Below are positions 46,287 through 55,455 of a stretch of 64,000 nucleotides of DNA, in pieces. Below the pieces are notes generated by a model. That model was not told the DNA's origin. It saw nothing but the letters and a program-made list of their open reading frames with translations, and ran no database searches. Numbering within the stretch: position 1 is the stretch's first letter; each line of letters starts with the position of its first letter. This stretch comes from Ancylobacter oerskovii. Lineage in GTDB: Bacteria; Pseudomonadota; Alphaproteobacteria; Rhizobiales; Xanthobacteraceae. A program made the translations under genes and the position numbers. The stretch spans positions 303,743 through 367,742 of the forward strand of contig NZ_JAHBGB010000033.1 of the NCBI RefSeq assembly GCF_018390555.1, written 5' to 3'.

Positions 46287-46502
46287 TCAGGCCAGAAGCC
46301 GAACCTCTTCAACAGACTCGATTCGGACTCGCTCGTCGGTAAAGGAGACTCTCTGCAAGCAATTTTCCAACGCCTCGTCCGAAATTACCGCTTGGCCGCG
46401 ACGAGACTCTGGGCGCGCCTGAAGGGTCCGAATAGTCTCCGACCATTGCGAGAGCAGCCAATTACCGCGCGCAACGCTTGCGGCAGCAGAGCGACGCTTC
46501 AT
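46287..46502 (-). CDS. small unknown protein divergent from the dCTP deaminase gene
   Basis: A 71-residue frame starting ATG at 46502, preceded by GGAGGG with a five-base spacer, one of the best ribosome-binding sites in the window. The product starts MKRRSAAASVARGNW and ends in an acidic helical segment (SDEALENCLQRVSFTDERV). No known domain is seen. Its composition is closer to the host than the AT-rich neighbour. It could be a real small gene or a chance frame; the SD sequence is the main support. Confidence 0.45.
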   Translation of the reverse strand: MKRRSAAASVARGNWLLSQWSETIRTLQARPESRRGQAVISDEALENCLQRVSFTDERVRIESVEEVRLLA

Positions 46503-46578
46503 AATATCCCTCCCATGTGGCGAATCACAATCTAGAGCAGTCGATCAGCGTGTGATAGGGATTTTGCGGGGGACACCG

Positions 46579-48129
46579 TTGAAAAAATCTTACGCTCCAG
46601 CAAAAATTGCTAAAATAAAAAATCCAGAACTAATAATTGGACTCGTCGGCCCTATAGGCGTCGATCTTGATCTAGTTTTTGAACAATTATCCGCACAACT
46701 TAAGAATGTTGAATATAATTCACACCTAGTAAAAATAACAGATATACTAACAAATCCTCCATTTTTAATAAAAATTGACAACAGGTCGTACACGAAGAGA
46801 TACCTTTCTCTTATTTCTGAAGCAGATAGGATATGTAAAGAATATGGATCTGCCGACTTTCTGGCCCGATTATCTATCGCTAACATACGAGAAATTAGAA
46901 AAGGAATAACAGGATCCTATGTCGAGCCCGCGCTTGGCAACGCATACATTATTAGACAGCTTAAGCGCGAAGCTGAAGTTGATCTACTAAAGAGAGTTTA
47001 TGGTCGTAAATTTATACTTGTTTCTGTTTTTCTTAATGAAAAAAATAGACGAGAGGAATTAATTAAAAAAATATCATCATATGATGCCACCGCGACAAAT
47101 GATGATGAAAATGTCATAGAAGCTACGGAACTCATGTCCCGTGACGCCCAGGAAGAAAATGAAGAACATGGGCAAGAAGTTTCTCTAATATTTCATAGAG
47201 GTGATGTATTTGTTGATGGAGCAAACAGAACGGCCATCGAACGTACAATATCTCGCTTTGTAAGCGCTCTATTTGGTCATAATGGCATATCTCCAAATCG
47301 CAACGAATATGGAATGTACGCTGCGGCAGGTGCAGCACTAAGATCAATCGATCTTTCTCGTCAGGTTGGCGCAGCCATTTTTTCGCAAAAAGGGGAAGTC
47401 ATTTCCCTGGGCTGCAACGAAGTTCCCCGTGCGTTTGGTGGCACGTATTGGGCCGACGACATTCCCGATAGTCACCGCGATTTCGAAGAAGGAATTGACG
47501 CGAATCATTTTCATAAAACAGTAATTATTAAAGACTTGGTTGATAGGCTTTGCGATTCAAAGGTAATAAATTCTACATGGGCCAAGAAACTCAGAAACTC
47601 TTCTGGATTTAGATCTTTGATAAATTTAGATTCTATAAAAAAATCAAAAGCTATGGATATTATTGAATTTGGCCGCATGATACACGCAGAGATGAGTGCT
47701 ATAACAGACGCAGCGCGTATTGGACGATCCACAAAAGACGCAGTCTTATTTTGTACAACCTTCCCGTGCCATATGTGCGCTAAGCACATTGTTGCGGCAG
47801 GAATCAAAAAAGTTGTATTTCTAGAGCCTTACCCTAAAAGTTATGCAAAAAAATTACACTCAGATTCAATAACTTTCGAGCCATCAGAATCTGATAAGAA
47901 AGTATATTTTGAACCATTTCTCGGAATTTCTCCTCGGAGGTATAGAGATATTTTTGAAAAATCCAAGCGAAAAGATAAGCAAGGAAAGTCTCTAGACTGG
48001 TACGAACAATATCCATTTCCTCGTATCGACGATAGTAGTGCTTCATATATCGAGATCGAAGATGGAGAAGTGCTTCCAAGAATGTTCCTTATAAAGAAAA
48101 TCAAACGAAAAAAAGATAGCGTTAGTTAG
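46579..48129 (+). CDS. anti-phage dCTP deaminase (AvcD/DCD-type)
   Basis: Two-part defence protein of 516 residues. The N-terminal half is a P-loop-NTPase-like domain opening NPELIIGLVGPIGVDLDLVF (residues 15-34), with a degenerate Walker A as in relatives. The C-terminal half is a zinc deoxycytidylate deaminase with His369-Ala-Glu371 and PCHMC (Cys397, Cys400). Known homologues deaminate dCTP/dCMP on infection, starving phage of nucleotides. I favour the TTG at 46579, eight bases after GCGGGGG; a GTG at 46552 adds nine residues. Codon use is strongly AT-biased unlike all neighbours, indicating recent transfer. Confidence 0.88.
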   Translation: MKKSYAPAKIAKIKNPELIIGLVGPIGVDLDLVFEQLSAQLKNVEYNSHLVKITDILTNPPFLIKIDNRSYTKRYLSLISEADRICKEYGSADFLARLSIANIREIRKGITGSYVEPALGNAYIIRQLKREAEVDLLKRVYGRKFILVSVFLNEKNRREELIKKISSYDATATNDDENVIEATELMSRDAQEENEEHGQEVSLIFHRGDVFVDGANRTAIERTISRFVSALFGHNGISPNRNEYGMYAAAGAALRSIDLSRQVGAAIFSQKGEVISLGCNEVPRAFGGTYWADDIPDSHRDFEEGIDANHFHKTVIIKDLVDRLCDSKVINSTWAKKLRNSSGFRSLINLDSIKKSKAMDIIEFGRMIHAEMSAITDAARIGRSTKDAVLFCTTFPCHMCAKHIVAAGIKKVVFLEPYPKSYAKKLHSDSITFEPSESDKKVYFEPFLGISPRRYRDIFEKSKRKDKQGKSLDWYEQYPFPRIDDSSASYIEIEDGEVLPRMFLIKKIKRKKDSVS

Positions 48130-48168
48130 TCACCTGTTGCTCTCTTCAGTCGCCCGCCCATATCCCCC

Positions 48169-48387
48169 TCACCTTCGCATCGCCCGCACTACCACCGCCG
48201 TCGCCAGCAGCACCGCGGCGGCGCCGAGGCAGCCGCAGATCAGCCCGGCCGGCGTCACCCGCCCGGTGCCCTGCAGCCGGAACAGGCTGCCGATCCTGAA
48301 GTCATAGGCGCCGTGGATCTCTTCCGGGTGGGCCGGCACGTAACCGGCCTCGATGTCGGAACGCATAGCGGGAAGCGGGTCGGCCAT
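48169..48387 (-). CDS. small single-pass membrane protein (72 aa)
   Basis: Encodes 72 residues: an acidic N-terminal half with MRSDIEAGYVPAHPEEIHGAYDFRIGSLFRL, then one hydrophobic helix at about residues 45-66 (AGLICGCLGAAAVLLATAVVV) and a basic RAMRR end, so the C-terminus is probably cytoplasmic. I do not recognise the family. It is the first host-like gene after the AT-rich island, convergent with the deaminase. Confidence 0.55.
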   Translation of the reverse strand: MADPLPAMRSDIEAGYVPAHPEEIHGAYDFRIGSLFRLQGTGRVTPAGLICGCLGAAAVLLATAVVVRAMRR

Positions 48388-48603
48388 GAGCGGTCTCCGG
48401 GGGAGGACAGGCGACGGCGATGGCAGGAAACGTCACGGAAGCCGCACGGACGACAGACGGCACCGGCAGGCGGCGACGCTGCCGGGCGGCAAGCCGTCGA
48501 AACGCCGGGTCCCACCTCGGCCGATCATGCGGCAGGAATGACCGGTAGGGAAGCTGACGCCGCCCGACATTCCCGCCGGCGTCGCCCGCGCAGGCGCGGC
48601 CTG

Positions 48604-49395
48604 CTAGGGCATCTGGCCGCCGGCCGGCCCGGCGCCCCGCCCCAGCCACACATCCATGACCCACCCTTTTCGCGCCCGCATCTCCGCGCGGACGCGCAGG
48701 ATCTCCTCGCCGACTTCCGCAAGCCGCCCCACCCGCAGCACCTCGTCAGGCGTGCCAAGATACGCCCCCCACCACACCTGCCCGTCCCAGCCGCGCTGCA
48801 TCAGCGCCCGCAGCCCGGCGCCGTCGTCGAGCAGCACCACGAAGGCCGGCGCCGCCGGCGTCGCCCCCGCCACCCGCCGCCCGGTGGTCACCTCCACGTT
48901 CTCGCCGATGCCGTTGAGCGGGATGCGGTGTGCCGCGCACAGCGCCTGGATGGCGGTGATGCCGGGAATGACCTCCACCTCGAAGTCGACGCCCGCACTA
49001 GCGGCCGCCGCGAGCACCCGCAGCGTCGAATCGTAGAGCATCGGGTCGCCCCAGACGAGCAGCGCCCCCGTGCCATCCTCCGGCACCTCCTCGGCGATCG
49101 CCCGCGCCAGCAGTTCCGCCCGCGCGGCATGCCAGGCCTCGACCCCGGCGCGGTAGCCGCCCGACGTCTCCCGCCCCTCCTGCCCCCGCTTCGGGCTCGG
49201 CAGGCTCAAACTCCGCCAGGGCGCCCGGCGATGGGTGCGCAGGATCGCCTCGCGCAGATGGATGAGCTCGGCCGCCGCCTCGCCCTTGTCGAGGAAGAGG
49301 AACACCTCCGCCCGGTTGATCGCCTCCACGGCCTTCAGCGTCAGCGAAGCGGGATCGCCCATGCCGATGCCGATGACGAGCACGCGCCGGGTCAT
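48604..49395 (-). CDS. cobF: precorrin-6A synthase (deacetylating)
   Basis: SAM-dependent methyltransferase of aerobic cobalamin synthesis that methylates C-1 of precorrin-5 and releases acetate. The 263-residue protein has the tetrapyrrole-methylase start VLVIGIGMGDPASLTL, LVWGDPMLYDSTLRVL and VEVIPGITAIQALCAAHR. No other cob gene is in the window. Its start overlaps the stop of the upstream carboxymuconolactone-decarboxylase-family gene by four bases, so the two are translationally coupled. Confidence 0.92.
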   Translation of the reverse strand: MTRRVLVIGIGMGDPASLTLKAVEAINRAEVFLFLDKGEAAAELIHLREAILRTHRRAPWRSLSLPSPKRGQEGRETSGGYRAGVEAWHAARAELLARAIAEEVPEDGTGALLVWGDPMLYDSTLRVLAAAASAGVDFEVEVIPGITAIQALCAAHRIPLNGIGENVEVTTGRRVAGATPAAPAFVVLLDDGAGLRALMQRGWDGQVWWGAYLGTPDEVLRVGRLAEVGEEILRVRAEMRARKGWVMDVWLGRGAGPAGGQMP

Positions 49396-49805
49396 TCGGA
49401 GACCGGGGCGGGCGCGTCATTCCCCCGCGCGGCGAACACCCGCTTCGCCACGAACAGCGCGTCGAGCGCGGCGGGGAAGCCGGCATAGAGCGCCATCTGC
49501 ATGATGGTCTCCACCACCTCCTCGCGTGTGGCGCCGCAGTTCAGCGCCGAGCCGATATGCACCTCCAGCTCCCGCTCGGCATGGCCGAGGGCCACCAGCC
49601 CGGCCACGGTGGCCAGCATGCGGGTGCGCAGGTCGAGGCCGGGGCGCGAATAGATGTCGCCATAGCCGAACTCGAAAATATAGCGGGCGAAGTCGGGGGC
49701 GATGCCGTCCAGCGCCGCCATCACCTCCTGCCCGGAGCGGCCGGTGATCCGTGCCAGCCGGGCCTGTCCGCGCGCGAGGCGGTCGTCATCGGTCGCATCG
49801 GTCAT
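49392..49805 (-). CDS. carboxymuconolactone decarboxylase family protein
   Basis: A 137-residue AhpD-fold protein resembling 4-carboxymuconolactone decarboxylase. Landmarks are SRPGLDLRTRMLATVAGLVALG, the family helix HIGSALNCGATREEVVETIMQMALYAGFP and a C-terminal AALDALFVAKRVF. The single-cysteine NCGATREE loop, rather than CxxC, argues for the decarboxylase type over AhpD peroxidases. No protocatechuate genes are nearby, so the substrate is open. Coupled to cobF. Confidence 0.87.
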   Translation of the reverse strand: MTDATDDDRLARGQARLARITGRSGQEVMAALDGIAPDFARYIFEFGYGDIYSRPGLDLRTRMLATVAGLVALGHAERELEVHIGSALNCGATREEVVETIMQMALYAGFPAALDALFVAKRVFAARGNDAPAPVSE

Positions 49806-49855
49806 CTCGGGCGCCTTCTGGCCTGATCGTACATCTCATCGTACCCGCCGGGCGC

Positions 49856-52002
<2,147 letters not shown>

Positions 52003-52010
52003 TCAGAACC

Positions 52011-52412
52011 GTGGTGAAACCCGAACTTGGCACCAAGCGTGTCTGCCCCGTCACGGGGCGCAAATTTTATGATCTGAACAAGGATCCGGTCATCTCGCCC
52101 TATACCGGGCAGATCGTGCCGATCACTGTTGCGGTCTCCCGCGGCCGTCCCGAGACCAGCCGCGCCACCGAGGCGGAGACCGACAACGAGGCCGAGGAAG
52201 CCGAGGACGTCGAGCTCGTCTCGCTGGAGGATGCCGACGAGGAGGCCGCCACCCCGGCCAAGTCGACGACCAGCGACGACGATATCGAGATCGACGACGA
52301 GGTCGAGAACGACAGCGATGACGACGACACCTTCCTCGAGGAAGACGAGGACGATGGCGACGATGTCACCGATCTGATCGGCGACGGACTCGAGGACGAC
52401 GAGGAAGGCTGA
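52011..52412 (+). CDS. TIGR02300-family protein with acidic tail
   Basis: A 133-residue alphaproteobacterial protein of unknown function. The N-terminus VKPELGTKRVCPVTGRKFYD and DPVISPYTGQIVPI is the conserved TIGR02300 block, with one Cys. The rest is extremely acidic (repeated EE, DD, DDDD). I start at the GTG at 52011, eight bases after GAGG, because it gives the family-typical MVKPELG; an upstream ATG at 51966 adds non-conserved residues. It lies between aroA and tRNA-Ala, a position often conserved in this order. Confidence 0.88.
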   Translation: MVKPELGTKRVCPVTGRKFYDLNKDPVISPYTGQIVPITVAVSRGRPETSRATEAETDNEAEEAEDVELVSLEDADEEAATPAKSTTSDDDIEIDDEVENDSDDDDTFLEEDEDDGDDVTDLIGDGLEDDEEG

Positions 52413-52561
52413 CGAGGAAATCCACAGGGCGAAAAAATCGAGGCTTGCAGTCTCCTTCGCCCTGTGCTTTACGAGCGTCCCGCGGCGGTTGCAGCTGCCG
52501 CGACAAGCCGGATGATCCCCAAGCGGACTTCTTCGAGGTTCGCGCGTCTGGCGCCCCCGGT

Positions 52562-52637
<76 letters not shown>

Positions 52638-52763
52638 ATTCTCACTTCGGCGAAAATATCATAGATATTTCAGCAAGTTATCGGGCGCCAGAAACTCTCT
52701 GCGTACCCCATTTCGTACCCTAGGTGCGTACCCCCAATCAGTCTCAATCGGACAGATTGCAAT

Positions 52764-53264
52764 CTAGGCGGGCCAGCCCCTAATACTTTCGGCAAGAGCC
52801 CTCCACGGAGCGATGTCCCAATGGCCTCGCGCCATTCCTGATGGAGATGGCAACGCCCATACCTCTAGGTTGGGGATAGCAGTTATTTGGTAAAGCCCCG
52901 CTCCTATGCGCCCCCTGAGTCCGAGGCCTAGCCGAGCCGCTGTGAGACTGGTGAAGGCTAGCCGTTTTGGCTTCCATTCTTGCAGGACAGCATGCAATCG
53001 TTCGGGCACGTAAGCCGTGGGCGGAATATCGCGATCAACCCCCGCGACATCCTTGGCAAGATCAGTTAGGCCAATGCCATATTGAGGAGCCGACGCATCA
53101 TCCTGCGGTCGCAATAGGGCAGGCGTGAGACCGACTTCATAGAGCGTGGGCCAAAATCGATTGCCTCGGCCCGCGTAATAATGCCCTAGCTCAGCGGAAC
53201 GCCGCCCGGCGGCAGTGCCGCAGAATATGACGTCGAGGGCAGGCGAGAGATAATCAGGGAGCAT
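52764..53264 (-). CDS. mismatch-specific uracil/thymine-DNA glycosylase, MUG-like
   Basis: Base-excision repair enzyme of 166 residues from the ATG at 53264. The first motif aligns with MUG (VIFCG...RSAELGHYYAGRGNRFWPTLYE), but the catalytic GINPG loop of E. coli Mug reads GTAAG here, replacing the asparagine. GIGLTDLAKDVAG and the second loop ALPSPSGMARGHWD are retained. It may be a MUG subgroup with altered catalysis. It sits between tRNA-Ala and the serine recombinase, possibly carried with the mobile segment. Confidence 0.8.
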   Translation of the reverse strand: MLPDYLSPALDVIFCGTAAGRRSAELGHYYAGRGNRFWPTLYEVGLTPALLRPQDDASAPQYGIGLTDLAKDVAGVDRDIPPTAYVPERLHAVLQEWKPKRLAFTSLTAARLGLGLRGRIGAGLYQITAIPNLEVWALPSPSGMARGHWDIAPWRALAESIRGWPA

Positions 53265-53409
53265 TCGCTGGAACTCCAATGCGCCTCGGTGGAGGCTGAC
53301 AATGCGAGACGAAAAACGGATATTCCCTCGCCCTCTCGCGATCCTGCAAAAAACACCGATCATCCAACAGCAACGCAAAAAAGACAGAGGTTCCCTCGCT
53401 CCTGTCCGA

Positions 53410-54015
53410 TCAAGCCGCCTCAGCAGCATCCGCTCCGACAACCCGCTGAACCACCGAAACACCCACCCCAAGCTCCTTCGCGATCTTCTGGATACCCTTC
53501 CCCTCCGCCCTAGCGGCCCGTATGGCGGCTTCCGTCGCCCCGGCCACCTTGGGCCTGCCGAGCTTCTTTCCGTCCGCCTTGGCCCTCGCCAGACCCGCCT
53601 TGACGCGCTCTTGGATCATGGAGCGTTCGAACTCGGCGAATACGCCCATCATCTGGAACATGGCCCGCCCGGCTGGCGTCGAGGTATCGAGGGCCTGCTG
53701 GTGGAGATAGAGGTCCGCTCCACGGGCATGCAGCTCCGTGAGGAAGGACACGAGATCGGGCATGGAGCGGCCGATACGGTCCACTGACCACGCCGCCACC
53801 ATGTCCACCTCGCGACGTGTGACGGCCTTGAGGAGCTTGTCGTAGCCGGGGCGATGCTCGCGGCCCTTGGACCCGGAGATGCCAGCATCCTCGTAGACAG
53901 CAACCACATCCCAACCCGCCTTGGCGGCTACCGCCTCCAGCTCCCGACGCTGGTTGGCCGTGGTCTGTTCACCCGTGGACACACGGAGATAGAAGGCGAC
54001 GCGCTTGGCGGACAT
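53410..54015 (-). CDS. small serine recombinase (resolvase/invertase family)
   Basis: A 201-residue site-specific recombinase. The catalytic serine is in FYLRVSTGEQTTANQ at about residue 13. DMVAAWSVDRIGRSMPDLV has the conserved arginines, and FAEFERSMIQERVKAGLARA is the E helix. The C-terminal ~45 residues are a Hin-like helix-turn-helix (IRAARAEGKGIQKIAKELG). The size fits resolvases/invertases, not large phage integrases. It could resolve multimers, invert a segment, or belong to a defunct transposon; no transposase is next to it. Confidence 0.92.
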   Translation of the reverse strand: MSAKRVAFYLRVSTGEQTTANQRRELEAVAAKAGWDVVAVYEDAGISGSKGREHRPGYDKLLKAVTRREVDMVAAWSVDRIGRSMPDLVSFLTELHARGADLYLHQQALDTSTPAGRAMFQMMGVFAEFERSMIQERVKAGLARAKADGKKLGRPKVAGATEAAIRAARAEGKGIQKIAKELGVGVSVVQRVVGADAAEAA

Positions 54016-54325
54016 GGCAGGGCTCCGAGGGAACGATGCCGATGAGTCTACCCGTCACTGTACGTAAATCAAGTGTTTTGCGTATGAGCATTGTGCCGTC
54101 CGCAAACCGTTGATCCTGTTCAGTCGAAAATGACGATTTCCGTGAGGGTTTTCGGTACAGGCCAGAGGGCTCCCGCTGAGGCGTCATATTGGGAACGCAT
54201 TATCCCGGTAGGTAAGCTCCATCGCCTGAAGCGATCCCGCCCCGGCAACAGCTTGTGGGCTCATTCACTCCAATCGACGCACGAGCGTCAGCCGCCCATA
54301 TTCATCGGCGCGGCACTAAGGACCC
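54016..54325. promoter_or_regulatory. recombinase upstream region, candidate res/crossover area
   Basis: About 310 bases with no gene I can support. Just upstream of the recombinase start an AT-rich patch (54050-54100) contains TACGTAAAT and, seven bases later, TTTTGCGTA, an imperfect inverted repeat. This is where small serine recombinases often have their recombination site and promoter. Confidence 0.35.
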
Positions 54326-54475
54326 ATGCATATTCAGACTTCCAACCGACCCACTACCGCCTCTCTGTCCACCCCCGCAGTGAACGTCGTCCGCTCCAGC
54401 CCTGACTGGAAACCCGAACCCTGCGGACTGACGCGCGAGCAAATCCGCGCCATCATCATCGAACAAATCGGCTAG
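54326..54475 (+). CDS. small phage-type protein (49 aa)
   Basis: ATG at 54326 follows AAGGA and encodes 49 residues. A Ser/Thr/Pro-rich start leads to SPDWKPEPCGLTREQIRAII and ends EQIG. The GLTREQIR helix followed by hydrophobic isoleucines looks like a genuine folded segment. I recall no function. It is convergent with the minus-strand phage block; a strong inverted repeat separates them. Confidence 0.5.
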   Translation: MHIQTSNRPTTASLSTPAVNVVRSSPDWKPEPCGLTREQIRAIIIEQIG

Positions 54476-54487
54476 CCGATCAGAAGC

Positions 54488-54556
54488 GGCTCCGGGAGCC
54501 CCGCCAGCCGGCGTTTGCATCTCCATCTGAGAGGATGTTCGTGGCCTCCCGGAGCC
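54488..54556. terminator. large inverted repeat between convergent phage genes
   Basis: GGCTCCGGGAG at 54488-54498 and CTCCCGGAGCC at 54546-54556 are perfect 11-bp complements, enclosing 47 bases. It lies just past the ends of both the plus-strand small gene and the minus-strand structural block, so a transcription-stop role in either direction is plausible. Confidence 0.5.
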
Positions 54557-54570
54557 CGCCCAAGGTCCCG

Positions 54571-55455
54571 CTACGGACTCGGAAGCGGGTTCTGCCCCCA
54601 CTTCGCATTCATCGTCGGCTGCCCGAACTTGCCATCCATCTGCGCCCGGATTGTTCCGGCGATGACGGGGTAGGCGAGGACGATCATCAGCGGGTTCCCT
54701 GCCCTCACAAGGTCCCATTCGACGGGCGTGAGCTGATCCGGGATGCTCATCCTGTCGGGGAAATGCAGAGCCCGTAGCCGGCGGATACAGCGCTCCGGGT
54801 TCGTCCAGTCATAGAGCCACGCATTGCGCAGAACCCGCTCCAGCGCCTCCTCAGCGTCCCCGGCGACCCGATACATCCGACTCTGAGCGCTGGTGACAGC
54901 AGCCCTCAGTTCGGCGGAAGACGGCTCCTCCTCCCCGAGCAATTGAGCTGTGTGCTGCTCGGCGACCATCATGCGGTTGCGGGCCTGCTTGTGCCGTCCC
55001 CACCGATAAAGCTCCCGAGCCTCCCGCACGAGCGCGAAGACGGGAGCCGCCATGCGCCGGAAGGCGGCACCGGTGATGCCTGGGGGATCGGAGGCGGAGG
55101 GCAGAGCCGAGAACCGGGAGAGGATGCCGGGCCGCACCGTGTCGCCCGGTTTGAGGTCGGGCGCCCAAGCCCAGCTTTTGCGGGCCTCGGCATCATCCGA
55201 AGACCCGCGCGGTTTCTCTAGTCGCCCGCGCCTATCGGAAAGCCGCGCGTCACCCGCCCGAGCCATTACCGCGCAGGGGGCACGGGGGGTATCGCGCGGC
55301 CTGTCTTGATCCAACAGGTTCTCAGATTTTCCGGTCATTTCGGGCAAGGTGCCGTCCTCGCCCACGAGCCCCCTCAACATCCCCGGAGGCAGCGAGGAGG
55401 AGCCTTCCAGCTCCCCCTCACCGTGTCCGTCATCGAGCCAATAGAGCCCGCTCAT
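54571..55455 (-). CDS. phage protein of unknown function (294 aa)
   Basis: Starts at ATG 55455, overlapping the stop codon of the giant ejection-protein gene, and is the last gene of the minus-strand late block. The N-terminal ~90 residues are polar and probably disordered. The middle (MAAPVFALVREARELYRWGR through HTAQLLGEEEPSSAELRAAV) is helical, and the end has VEWDLVRAGNPLMIVLAYPV, a short hydrophobic stretch. By position it is a virion or late protein. No recognised domain. Confidence 0.7.
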   Translation of the reverse strand: MSGLYWLDDGHGEGELEGSSSLPPGMLRGLVGEDGTLPEMTGKSENLLDQDRPRDTPRAPCAVMARAGDARLSDRRGRLEKPRGSSDDAEARKSWAWAPDLKPGDTVRPGILSRFSALPSASDPPGITGAAFRRMAAPVFALVREARELYRWGRHKQARNRMMVAEQHTAQLLGEEEPSSAELRAAVTSAQSRMYRVAGDAEEALERVLRNAWLYDWTNPERCIRRLRALHFPDRMSIPDQLTPVEWDLVRAGNPLMIVLAYPVIAGTIRAQMDGKFGQPTMNAKWGQNPLPSP

